Shown piece by piece: positions 1 to 7,084 of a DNA stretch of 8,854 bases. Position 1 is the first letter of the stretch. Every line of letters begins with the position of its first letter. The position numbers were made by a program, and so were the translations under genes. Below the pieces are notes generated by a model. The model made no database searches and was not told where the DNA came from. It saw only the letters and a list, made by a program, of their open reading frames with translations. The stretch comes from Desulfobacteraceae bacterium (lineage in GTDB: Bacteria; Desulfobacterota; Desulfobacteria; Desulfobacterales; Desulfobacteraceae). The DNA lies in contig JAFLJU010000260.1 in assembly GCA_022712835.1 (NCBI GenBank), positions 1 through 8,854 of the forward strand, given 5' to 3'.

Positions 1-260
1 GTTCCCTCTTGAGTGTCGGACAAAATTCTAAGTAAGCTTTCATTCATCTGCAATTGCATCCTTTGGCATAGCGCCAATGCGTTTTGGGCCATTGAACCTG
101 ATTGCGAGTCCTCGGAGACTGTCTCTTGCAGTTCTGGGCTATCTGAAACTTTTTTTAAAAACTCTATAAAAGAGGATTGCCCAATAGCCCCTATTTTTTG
201 AGAACCAGCTGTTGGGCAACACCCCGGACGGTCTATTGAATTTTTACAATGAATTTCCAT
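1..260 (-). CDS. Unrecognised protein, N-terminal part only (runs off left edge)
   Basis: A reading frame is open on the minus strand from an ATG at 260 down to base 1, giving 86 codons without a stop. It begins MEIHCKNSIDRPGCCPTAGS and continues with a polar, probably helical stretch (SSFIEFLKKVSDSPELQETV, then a Gln/Met/Leu-rich segment ending LLRILSDTQEG). An AGGAAAAG ribosome-site-like sequence lies about 7 bases upstream of the ATG, which supports this start. There is no signal peptide or membrane segment in the visible part. Three cysteines fall in the first 15 residues (C5, C14, C15). I do not recognise the family. The gene is divergent from the chemoreceptor at 455. The plus-strand frame over the same bases (13-201) has no ribosome site and looks like a shadow. 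Confidence 0.5.
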   Translation of the reverse strand, partial: MEIHCKNSIDRPGCCPTAGSQKIGAIGQSSFIEFLKKVSDSPELQETVSEDSQSGSMAQNALALCQRMQLQMNESLLRILSDTQEG

Positions 261-454
261 AACAATTTCTTTTCCTATAAAATATCCAATTCACTTCAAT
301 AATCTGCCCTTGGAGACCCAGGACAATCATACTTCAAAGAAAACACAGCAAAAAACGTACCGGCTATATAAAATTTTAAAAATTCTTCAAGAACTTGTTT
401 TTTTAGTAAAAACAGTGTTTACTCCATGAAAACAAACTTGGTCTCTATGGAGAA
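261..454. promoter_or_regulatory. Divergent AT-rich spacer with two operator-like palindromes
   Basis: This 194-bp spacer separates the minus-strand partial gene from the plus-strand chemoreceptor, so it should carry promoters for both. I see no convincing sigma-70, sigma-54 or sigma-28 promoter. Two short dyads lie on the chemoreceptor side: a perfect 11-bp palindrome TTCTTCAAGAA at 383-393, and a 17-bp palindrome with one mismatched pair, GTAAAAACAGTGTTTAC, at 406-422. Their spacing and position, 33 to 72 bp before the start codon, would suit regulator binding. This is inference from symmetry only. Confidence 0.3.
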
Positions 455-2191
455 ATGAAAATGAAAATCTGGTTCACGAAATCTGTTTCACGAAAAATCG
501 GTTCCCTTGTAGCATTAGCACTTTTCAGCATACTGCTCATAATGATGGTAAGTGTTACATTTTTTGGAAAAATTTCACAAATCGCTTCCCTGGCCGATGT
601 GGGGAATGCCTACCGAGTTGCTTTTTACCAGTCCACGGCTGCCTATGAAAGCTATGTGATAACAGGAGAGGAATCTTCCTTAATCCGGTTTAAAGAAGCC
701 AATTCCCGAATGCGTAAAAAAGACGGGGCCATTGTGAAACTGCATGAATTATTGAGCCAGGGCAATTCCGTTGACCAAGCCGTTGAAAAATACGGCCAGA
801 TGGTGCAGGGTAATGATCCGGTTACCACCAAGGCCGCGGCACAGCTCATTAACAACCTGAAAGGAAACGAACGGTTGACTCGGTTAGTAGACATCTCTGC
901 CAAGGGCCGTGATCATTCCACTCAATTTAGCAAACTTGTGGATCAATACGAAAAAACAGAGTCAATGCCTGAAAAAGAAAAAATTAAAAAGCAGATCCAG
1001 ATACTTGCACCTGAATTGGAGACTCTGGCGGAACAGATCATCACGGTTTTCAAGGAAATTTCCCAATACCTGATTGGGTATGTCAAAACACTCTTTTATA
1101 TCCTGGCGACGGTTGTCATCCTCATTCTCAGTCTGGTTTCCTTTTTTATCATCAGAAGTATCACGCTTCCCTTAAAAAAGACGGTCCATTTTGCAGAAGA
1201 AATGGCAAAGGGGAATTTGACCCTTTCCCTTAATATTAAAAACCAGGATGAGTTGGGAATGATGACCACCGCCATGAATGACATGACCATCTCCCTGTCC
1301 ACCATGATCGGGAATATGAAATCCGGAATTAACCAGCTAGGGAATTCTTCAAGCGGCCTTTTCGATATTTCAGATCAACTCTCCGCCCTTGCCACCCAGA
1401 CATCGGACAAATCCGGGAAAGTGACAGATTCTGCCGAGACGATGAATCAGAATATGTCTTCCATGGCCGCAGCCATGGAAGAATCAACCACCAATATAAA
1501 TCTTGTCAGTGCATCCAGTGAGGAGATGACCGCAACCATTGATGAAATTGCCAAACATGCAGAACAAGCCAGAGGTGTCTCTTCCGATGCCGTAACCCAG
1601 GCGAAAAGCGCTTCTGATAAGATGATGGCCCTTGACAATGCGGCCCGGCAAATAGGCCGGATCACGGAAACAATCACAGATATCAGTGATCAAACCAATC
1701 TTTTGGCATTAAATGCCACCATTGAGGCTGCCAGGGCCGGGGAAGCGGGCAAAGGGTTTGCCGTGGTCGCCAATGAAATCAAGGATCTTGCCAGCCAGAC
1801 AGCCAATGCCACATCTGATATCAAGCAGCAGATCTCCGATGTCCAGACAACCGCCAAAACCACCATAAAAGAAATATCACAGGTTTCCAAAGTCATTGAG
1901 ACCATCAATGAGATAGTTGCCACCATTGCAACCGCAGTGGAAGAACAATCCGCAGTTACCCGGGAGATATCTGGAAATATCGAACAAATTGCCCAGGGGG
2001 TAACCGAAGTGAATACCACGGTGGCTGGCAGTTCTCTTACCGTGACGGAGATAACAGGAGAGATAGAGGAAGTCAGCGGTTCTTCAACACAGGTGGCATC
2101 CAATAGTTTATTAGTAAAAGAGAAAGCTGAGGATTTGTCCGGGTTATCCACCCAATTGCAGGCAATGGTTGAAAAATTTATAGTCAGTTAA
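455..2191 (+). CDS. Methyl-accepting chemotaxis protein with helical periplasmic sensor
   Basis: This is a 578-residue transmembrane chemoreceptor that signals to CheA/CheW. Layout: membrane segment about 15-37; periplasmic sensor about 38-208, predicted all-helical and of four-helix-bundle size; second membrane segment about 210-233; HAMP about 234-286; long coiled-coil signalling domain to the C terminus. The highly conserved hairpin tip is intact ([10 protein letters not shown] 411-420, then [20 protein letters not shown] to 440). Glu pairs such as SSEEM (355-359) are candidate methylation sites. The protein ends MVEKFIVS, with no NWETF-type pentapeptide for CheR/CheB docking. Start choice: GGAG at 449-452 is only 2 bases from the ATG at 455 but 8 bases from the in-frame ATG at 461, so translation may begin at 461, losing two residues. 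The acyl-CoA ligase follows 49 bp downstream on the same strand with no obvious terminator between. The ligand is unknown. Confidence 0.96.
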   Translation: MKMKIWFTKSVSRKIGSLVALALFSILLIMMVSVTFFGKISQIASLADVGNAYRVAFYQSTAAYESYVITGEESSLIRFKEANSRMRKKDGAIVKLHELLSQGNSVDQAVEKYGQMVQGNDPVTTKAAAQLINNLKGNERLTRLVDISAKGRDHSTQFSKLVDQYEKTESMPEKEKIKKQIQILAPELETLAEQIITVFKEISQYLIGYVKTLFYILATVVILILSLVSFFIIRSITLPLKKTVHFAEEMAKGNLTLSLNIKNQDELGMMTTAMNDMTISLSTMIGNMKSGINQLGNSSSGLFDISDQLSALATQTSDKSGKVTDSAETMNQNMSSMAAAMEESTTNINLVSASSEEMTATIDEIAKHAEQARGVSSDAVTQAKSASDKMMALDNAARQIGRITETITDISDQTNLLALNATIEAARAGEAGKGFAVVANEIKDLASQTANATSDIKQQISDVQTTAKTTIKEISQVSKVIETINEIVATIATAVEEQSAVTREISGNIEQIAQGVTEVNTTVAGSSLTVTEITGEIEEVSGSSTQVASNSLLVKEKAEDLSGLSTQLQAMVEKFIVS

Positions 2192-2240
2192 TCCATTTGG
2201 AATGGAATCATATATCAGCAGTTAACAATTAGGAGGATCT

Positions 2241-4034
2241 ATGCAGTTTAAGGATTATACCAATTTTCATCAAATGCTCTGCGAGACCGTTGACAATTAT
2301 GCCAATGCATCGGCATATCGGTGGTTTGATGAGAAGGCCGCTGCCACCTGTGTCACATGGCAAGAATTTTATGACCAGGCCAAATCAGTGTCAAAAAGCC
2401 TTATTGCCCTGGGCGTTGAACGAGGTGATAAGATCAATATCTTAAGTTATACCTGCTACAAATGGGTTTTGACCGATATCGCCAACATGAGCATTGGCGT
2501 GGGAACCGTTGGCATTTATCAGTCCAACCTAGCCCCTGATTGTGAATATATCATCAACCATTCCGATGGAGTGCTTGTCTTTGCCGAAGACCAAACCCAA
2601 TTGGACAAATTACTTAAAATCAAACAGGATATCCCAAACATTCGTAAGGTGATCCTATTTAATGGGGAGCCAGCCGCCGAGGACGACTGGGTCATAACCT
2701 ATGACCAGTTTTTAGCCCTTGGAAAGAAGATTGACGATGGGGCCTTTCAAGAAAGAACTGGCCAGGTAACGGCCAAGGATACCGCTGGACTCGTATACAC
2801 TTCCGGTACCACAGGGGTGCCAAAGGGCGTGGTCCTGACCCATGACAATCTCACCTATACCTGTCAGTCCGTTTATCAAAGCGGAGAATTCAAGGATGGT
2901 GAAGAGATGTTTGTATTTCTTCCCCTGGCCCATGTTTTTGCCAGAACAAGTTGCTATACCGCCATAAGAACCGGAAACCGGACCACCTTTGCCCGGAGCA
3001 TCGATTCTCTGTTGGAGGATTTCGCTTTGGCCACCCCCCACTGGTTTGTCAGTGTGCCCAGAGTGTTTGAAAAAATCCATACCAAAATCATCAGTGGTGC
3101 GGAAGCTAAGGGGGGGGCCGCTGAAAAAATATTCAACTGGGCCTGTCACATAGGTTCCCAGGTCAGTAACTGCAAATTGGCCGGCCAACCGATTCCATTT
3201 GGCCTGGGGTTGAAGTATAAATTGGCAACCAAACTGGTCTTTTCAAAAATCCACAAGGCCCTGGGAGGAAATGTCAAATGGTGTATCAGTGGTGCTGCGC
3301 CCTTGAATCCTGATATTGCCCGATTTTTCCATGCCGCCGGCCTGTTGATCCTGGAAGGACTCGGAATGACGGAAAATACCTCCTTTTCCAATGTCAACCG
3401 ACCGAACCAATACAATTTCGGCGTGGTGGGGGCTCCGGGCGTGGGCCTGTCCCATAAACTCGGTGAGGATGGAGAGGTACTCTTGTCCGGACGAAATGTA
3501 ATGAAAGAATATTATAAGATGCCCGATGAAACCATTGAAACATTTACATCAGACGGCTGGCTCAAGACCGGTGATATCGGAGAAATAGATAAAAACAATG
3601 TTTTGAAAATCACGGACCGGAAAAAAGATATCATCATTACTGCTGGCGGAAAAAACATTGCCCCCTCCCGCATTGAAGGGATTATGACAACCTCCAAATA
3701 TATCAGCCAAGTTTGTGTGGTGGGCGACAAACGAAAATTTCTTTCCGCCGTGGTCACCCTGGATGAGGAAAATATCAAAACCTATGCCAGGGAAAATAAG
3801 ATTGCCTATGAAACCGATACAGATCTTCTTGCCCACCTGGACATTAAAGCCATCATCGACTCGGAAATAAAAAACAAAAACAAGGAACTGCCCTCCTTTG
3901 AAACCATTAAAAAAGTGACCATTGTCCCTGAATTTACCATTGAAAATGCCATGATGACCCCGACGTTCAAGTTGAAAAAAAATATCATCTTTAAAAACTA
4001 TAAAGATGACATCGAGACCATGTACAACTGCTGA
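2241..4034 (+). CDS. Long-chain fatty acid--CoA ligase (AMP-forming, FadD15-like)
   Basis: This 597-residue enzyme of the ANL adenylating superfamily should activate a fatty acid with ATP to acyl-AMP and then form acyl-CoA, in the cytoplasm or at the inner membrane face. Visible motifs in order: P-loop YTSGTTGVPKG (186-196); PLAHVFAR (228-235); GAAPLNPDIARFF (351-363); LEGLGMTE (371-378); TGD (443-445), whose Asp normally binds the ribose; DRKKDIIITAGGKNIAPSRIEG (from 459), the hinge and A8 region; and MTPTFKLKK near the C terminus, where K577 is the probable catalytic lysine. Length and motif order match the bacterial long-chain ligase group (COG1022). AGGAGG at 2231-2236 sits 4 bases before the ATG and fixes the start. 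The gene may be co-transcribed with the upstream chemoreceptor. Chain-length preference cannot be read from sequence, and another acyl or aryl acid is possible. Confidence 0.96.
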   Translation: MQFKDYTNFHQMLCETVDNYANASAYRWFDEKAAATCVTWQEFYDQAKSVSKSLIALGVERGDKINILSYTCYKWVLTDIANMSIGVGTVGIYQSNLAPDCEYIINHSDGVLVFAEDQTQLDKLLKIKQDIPNIRKVILFNGEPAAEDDWVITYDQFLALGKKIDDGAFQERTGQVTAKDTAGLVYTSGTTGVPKGVVLTHDNLTYTCQSVYQSGEFKDGEEMFVFLPLAHVFARTSCYTAIRTGNRTTFARSIDSLLEDFALATPHWFVSVPRVFEKIHTKIISGAEAKGGAAEKIFNWACHIGSQVSNCKLAGQPIPFGLGLKYKLATKLVFSKIHKALGGNVKWCISGAAPLNPDIARFFHAAGLLILEGLGMTENTSFSNVNRPNQYNFGVVGAPGVGLSHKLGEDGEVLLSGRNVMKEYYKMPDETIETFTSDGWLKTGDIGEIDKNNVLKITDRKKDIIITAGGKNIAPSRIEGIMTTSKYISQVCVVGDKRKFLSAVVTLDEENIKTYARENKIAYETDTDLLAHLDIKAIIDSEIKNKNKELPSFETIKKVTIVPEFTIENAMMTPTFKLKKNIIFKNYKDDIETMYNC

Positions 4035-4062
4035 TTAAATTTGGCTTTAGCTTTGTCTTTAG

Positions 4063-4104
4063 CAATATCCCAGTCGCGCCCAGACCGGCGCGACTGGGAT
4101 ATTG
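4063..4104. terminator. 18-bp perfect hairpin between convergent genes, probable bidirectional terminator
   Basis: The left arm at 4063-4080 (CAATATCCCAGTCGCGCC) is perfectly complementary to the right arm at 4087-4104, with a 6-base loop CAGACC. It lies 28 bp past the ligase stop and 22 bp past the stop of the convergent chemoreceptor, the usual place for a shared terminator. Neither side has a proper T tract: TTCC follows on the plus strand and CTAAAG on the minus strand. It may therefore stabilise 3' ends or act with Rho rather than as a textbook intrinsic terminator. Confidence 0.7.
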
Positions 4105-4126
4105 TTCCATACGCTTGCAAGTCCAC

Positions 4127-6301
4127 TCACACCTTGAATCTACCCAACATCTCGGAAAGCGTTTTGGCAAGCCCGGACAAATCATTGGCTTTCCCCTTCA
4201 CCTGGGAACTGGAGTCCGCCATCTGGCCTGAAGACTGGGTAACTTCAGCGATCTCCTGGGAAACCCCCTGGGAGGCCACCGACCCCTGGGCGATATTTTC
4301 ATTAACCTCACTGATCCCCAGGGACGCCTGGGATACATTTTCGGCAATTTCCTTTGTGGTGGCCGACTGTTCTTCAACGGCAGTGGCAATGGTTGCCACA
4401 ATTTCATTGATCTGTGTCACCACCCGGGTGATGTTGGAAATCTCTTTAATGGTCCCTTCGGTGGAGGTTTGAATACCGGATACCCGCTCTTTGATGGCAT
4501 GGGATGCCTGGGCGGTCTGGTTGGCCAGATCCTTAATTTCATTGGCCACAACCGCAAACCCCTTACCGGCTTCCCCGGCCCGGGCTGCTTCTATGGTGGC
4601 ATTCAACGCCAGCAAATTGACCTGGGAGGAAATATCGGTAATGGTTTCCACCACCGTAAAAATTTCCTTGGCCGAGACCCCCAGTTCATCCACCTGACTG
4701 GTGGCATGTTCGGCCTGGCCAACGGCATCCATTGTAATGCTTCTGGCCTGTTCCGCATTCTGTGCAATCTCGTTGATAGTGGATGTCATCTCCTCGGCTG
4801 CTGAAGAGACCATGTTGATATTGGTTGCGGCCTCTTCCATGGCCGCTGCCATGGAGGTCATGTTGGCAGACATTTCCTCGGATGCGGCAGCCACCGAATC
4901 TGCTCTTCCCGAGGTCTCTTCTGCGGCTGAATTCATCTGATCGGAAATGCCAACCAGATCTGTGGAAGAATTTGTGAGCACCACTGTATCTGATTTGATA
5001 CTGCTGATCATGGATTGAATATTTTCTATAAATTTATTAAAATAGGTGGCCAATTCCTGGGTTTCATCTCTTGATTTATCCTCGATCCGCCGGGTCAGAT
5101 CCCCTTTTCCCTCGGCAATCTCTTTGAGCATTTCAATCATGCTTCGAAGGGGCCCCACCACTCCCTTGGCAATGACAAAATAGGAAAGCAATAGTGAAAG
5201 GGCCACAATCACCGCAAGAATGGAAACAATTTTAATCATGGATTTGGAAATACTCTCCTGAACCATGCGACTCTGCTCTGCCACCACAGCATCAATGTCA
5301 TCGGTGTAGACACCGGTACCGATATACCAGTCCCAGTCCGAAAGTTTCCGGGAAAAAGAGGTTTTGCCCAATGCTTCGTCAGATCCGGGTTTGGGGAAAA
5401 AATATTCAAAAAAGCCCCCTTCCGGACTGGAGTCTCCGGCTTTGATCATATCCTGGATCAAAAAATTCCCTTTTTTATCTTTCAAATCCCAGAAATTTTT
5501 CCCCTCACGTTCTGGCTTGGGAGGCATCAAAATGCTGACCCCCTTGGAATCATAGATAAAAAAGTATCCGCTATTGTCTTTACCGTAGCGAATGGAACCA
5601 ATGCTCTGGAGGGCGCTTTTCTTTAACTGCTCTTCCGTGGATTCCAGGTAAATTCCGCCACCGATAATCCATCCCCAGGGTTTGAACAGCTTGACATAGG
5701 AGATTTTATCCACCGGTTCCTCAAATCCAGGTTTGGGCCATTTGTAATCCACAAATCCGCCCCCCTCCTTTTTCGCAATATCATCCATCTCTTTGAAAAA
5801 AAACTTTCCGTCTGGATCTTTCAGCCCCATTAGGTTTTTCCCGTTCAAAGAGGGTTTAATGGGGTGGAGCACCATGTCGCCGTTGGTATCCTGAAGCCAG
5901 AAGTACCCTTTTCCATCCTTTCCCCACCGCATTTTTTCAATTATCTTTATGGCGGTTTGTTTCCGACTTTCCATGTTCCCCAGCCCATCGTCGCCACTGG
6001 CTGCTTCAAACACAGAGATGGCCTGATCCACCACGGCTTTTACCTGATCCCCATATTCTTTGCGAATTTTTTCCTTGTCCCGGGAGGCATCCAGGCGTTC
6101 CTTTGCAATGGTAAAAGCCGAATTCACCAAATCTTTTATTTGTGCTTTTTTTTCTCTCATCACCCCGGAACTATAGCTATCGATAGCAAGTTCACCTCCT
6201 TTTTTCAAAGAGGAAACAGACAAGAACAACGATGTGCCGCCCACCAGAATCAACGCGACAACAATCAAAAGATTTACTTTTGTACCAATGTTGAGCTTCA
6301 T
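4127..6301 (-). CDS. Methyl-accepting chemotaxis protein with double Cache sensor (dCache_2-like)
   Basis: This is a 724-residue chemoreceptor. Layout: membrane segment about 10-30; large periplasmic sensor about 31-352; second membrane segment about 354-378; HAMP about 379-432; signalling coiled coil with hairpin [20 protein letters not shown] (561-580). The sensor contains two related Cache units: [14 protein letters not shown]...[11 protein letters not shown]...WPKPG...[11 protein letters not shown] (about 125-218) and [14 protein letters not shown]...[11 protein letters not shown]...FPKPG...[11 protein letters not shown] (about 238-332). This pattern matches the dCache_2 family; related Cache_2 sensors are known for binding small organic acids, so a carboxylate ligand is plausible but not shown. 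The first unit keeps His-Pro (146-147) where the second has Met-Pro. The hairpin reads SSQVN rather than DQTN. The C terminus GRFKV lacks a CheR pentapeptide. AAGGAGG at 6309-6315 (minus strand), 7 bases before the ATG, fixes the start. It converges on the ligase gene. Confidence 0.97.
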   Translation of the reverse strand: MKLNIGTKVNLLIVVALILVGGTSLFLSVSSLKKGGELAIDSYSSGVMREKKAQIKDLVNSAFTIAKERLDASRDKEKIRKEYGDQVKAVVDQAISVFEAASGDDGLGNMESRKQTAIKIIEKMRWGKDGKGYFWLQDTNGDMVLHPIKPSLNGKNLMGLKDPDGKFFFKEMDDIAKKEGGGFVDYKWPKPGFEEPVDKISYVKLFKPWGWIIGGGIYLESTEEQLKKSALQSIGSIRYGKDNSGYFFIYDSKGVSILMPPKPEREGKNFWDLKDKKGNFLIQDMIKAGDSSPEGGFFEYFFPKPGSDEALGKTSFSRKLSDWDWYIGTGVYTDDIDAVVAEQSRMVQESISKSMIKIVSILAVIVALSLLLSYFVIAKGVVGPLRSMIEMLKEIAEGKGDLTRRIEDKSRDETQELATYFNKFIENIQSMISSIKSDTVVLTNSSTDLVGISDQMNSAAEETSGRADSVAAASEEMSANMTSMAAAMEEAATNINMVSSAAEEMTSTINEIAQNAEQARSITMDAVGQAEHATSQVDELGVSAKEIFTVVETITDISSQVNLLALNATIEAARAGEAGKGFAVVANEIKDLANQTAQASHAIKERVSGIQTSTEGTIKEISNITRVVTQINEIVATIATAVEEQSATTKEIAENVSQASLGISEVNENIAQGSVASQGVSQEIAEVTQSSGQMADSSSQVKGKANDLSGLAKTLSEMLGRFKV

Positions 6302-6394
6302 ACGAGGGCCTCCTTGTGGAAAAAAAATTTCGCTATTTTACGAAAGAACTGACTTTAAGTAGAAAAAAATTATGTAATTTCATATTTATTGCGT

Positions 6395-6423
6395 ATTCTA
6401 TCACATTGAAATGATGAAGTAAA
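6395..6423 (-). promoter_or_regulatory. Candidate sigma-70-type promoter for the double-Cache chemoreceptor
   Basis: Reading the minus strand, TTTACT (6418-6423, 4 of 6 to TTGACA) is followed after 17 bases by TAGAAT (6395-6400, 5 of 6 to TATAAT). A transcript from here would have a leader of roughly 85 to 90 nt before the start codon at 6301. In an AT-rich region such matches arise by chance, so confidence is limited. No good flagellar sigma-28 promoter was found as an alternative. Confidence 0.35.
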
Positions 6424-6580
6424 ATCCTAAATCATTCAAATTAAATCGCGTTTTCTCATCGGAGACTGGCCTGCCCATTTGACCAAAAATTCGCTTCCTC
6501 CAAAAAAATGAAGTGATCTATAGTATGTGTCATCACAAGTAAAATGCTGCCACACTTATGTTTCATTTTTTTAAGGTCCC

Positions 6581-6610
6581 AATTAACCATACCGGTTGCA
6601 TTGATTAATT
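6581..6610. repeat. Interrupted inverted repeat, possible operator upstream of the NifX-like gene
   Basis: AATTAACCA (6581-6589) and TGATTAATT (6602-6610) are complementary at 8 of 9 positions around a 12-base centre that itself contains the palindrome ACCGGT (6591-6596). It overlaps the candidate -35 element at 6601-6606 of the downstream promoter, which is where a repressor or redox regulator could act. There is no direct evidence for a binding protein. Confidence 0.3.
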
Positions 6611-6628
6611 TTTGCCTTATATTTTAAT
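6601..6628 (+). promoter_or_regulatory. Candidate promoter for the NifX-like/acyltransferase pair
   Basis: TTGATT (6601-6606, 4 of 6 to TTGACA), a 16-base spacer, then TTTAAT (6623-6628, 5 of 6 to TATAAT). The start codon at 6695 would lie about 60 nt after the transcript start. An alternative -10 is TATGAT at 6640-6645, but it has no matching -35. The call rests on consensus matching in AT-rich DNA. Confidence 0.3.
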
Positions 6629-6694
6629 AAATTTTCAGATATGATGCCTGAAAATATAAGATTCATCATAACGAGATTAAAGAGGAGGGACACA

Positions 6695-7084
6695 ATGAAA
6701 ATAGCATTTCCGGTGACCGAGAATAATGGGTTGGACAGCTTGGTAAATGAGCACTTCGGTGCTGCCAAACACTTCATGATCGTGGACCTTGACACCCGAG
6801 AAATTGAAGTGGTTAACAATCAGAAACTGGAAGAGAACGCCTCGTGCAAAACAGGGGTATTTGACAAGGAAACAACCGTGGATGCCGTGGTCACACACTG
6901 TATCGGAGATGGGTCCCTAAGAGGATTGAACACGGCCAATATAAAAGTGTATGCCGCCAGAGAAGCCACCATTGCAAAGAACCTGGATCTACTGGAAAAA
7001 GAGGAGTTAAAACTATTCCACATATTTGACCTCTGCCAGGGAAAAAAGAACAAAAAAGAAGGCGGATGCGGACATCACCACTGA
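6695..7084 (+). CDS. NifX/NifB-C-like protein (COG1433, dinitrogenase iron-molybdenum cofactor family)
   Basis: This 129-residue cytoplasmic protein belongs to the small metal-cluster-binding family PF02579. It opens MKIAFPVTENNGLDSLVNEH and continues FGAAKHFMIVDLDTREIEVV, the typical HFG...F.IVD strand-turn pattern. The central C-I-G-D-G-S-L-R-G-L segment (residues about 69-78) replaces the usual GxGxxA loop, followed by NIKVY. The tail CQGKKNKKEGGCGHHH is rich in Cys and His and probably binds metal. In NifX and NifB such domains hold FeMo-cofactor precursors, but many anaerobes carry stand-alone members of unknown role, and no nif gene is seen here, so a nitrogen-fixation role should not be assumed. 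AGGAGG at 6683-6688, 6 bases before the ATG at 6695, fixes the start over the in-frame ATG at 6641. The stop TGA overlaps the next gene's ATG (TGATG). Confidence 0.9.
   Translation: MKIAFPVTENNGLDSLVNEHFGAAKHFMIVDLDTREIEVVNNQKLEENASCKTGVFDKETTVDAVVTHCIGDGSLRGLNTANIKVYAAREATIAKNLDLLEKEELKLFHIFDLCQGKKNKKEGGCGHHH

Larger units (their letters stand above)
6302..6694. other. 393-bp AT-rich divergent spacer, no gene seen
   Basis: No convincing reading frame lies between the second chemoreceptor (minus) and the NifX-like gene (plus). The plus-strand frame of the NifX-like gene can be extended back to an ATG at 6641, but that extension (MMPENIRFIITRLKRRDT) has no ribosome site and looks non-coding. 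The spacer holds the candidate promoters listed separately, an inverted repeat at 6581-6610, and the palindromic 12-mer AATTATGTAATT at 6368-6379 that recurs at 7710-7721. Confidence 0.6.

Noticed and set aside
13..201. Plus-strand 62-codon frame at the left edge
   Set aside because: It has no ribosome site, and the minus strand over the same bases has a longer open frame with a plausible ribosome site.
2712..3836. Minus-strand frames inside the acyl-CoA ligase gene
   Set aside because: The plus strand encodes an intact ligase with every core motif; the antisense frames are low-complexity shadows.
4041..4940. Several plus-strand frames over the signalling domain of the second chemoreceptor
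   Set aside because: They are antisense shadows of a clear, family-typical minus-strand gene and have no ribosome sites or recognisable domains.
455..6301. Inverted duplication or mobile element formed by the two receptor genes
   Set aside because: The similarity is limited to the conserved signalling domain and is diverged at synonymous positions; the sensor domains are unrelated and there are no terminal repeats or target duplications.
6302..6360. Flagellar sigma-28 promoter upstream of the second chemoreceptor (TAAAGT on the minus strand near 6352-6357)
   Set aside because: The required GCCGATAA-like -10 at the proper spacing is absent.
6641..6694. Upstream in-frame start (ATG at 6641) for the NifX-like gene
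   Set aside because: It has no ribosome site, the added residues do not fit the family, and AGGAGG sits correctly before the ATG at 6695.
6695..7084. Nitrogen-fixation gene cluster
   Set aside because: Only one small COG1433-type protein is present, with no nifHDK, nifB, nifE/N or other nif neighbour; stand-alone members are common outside nitrogen fixation.
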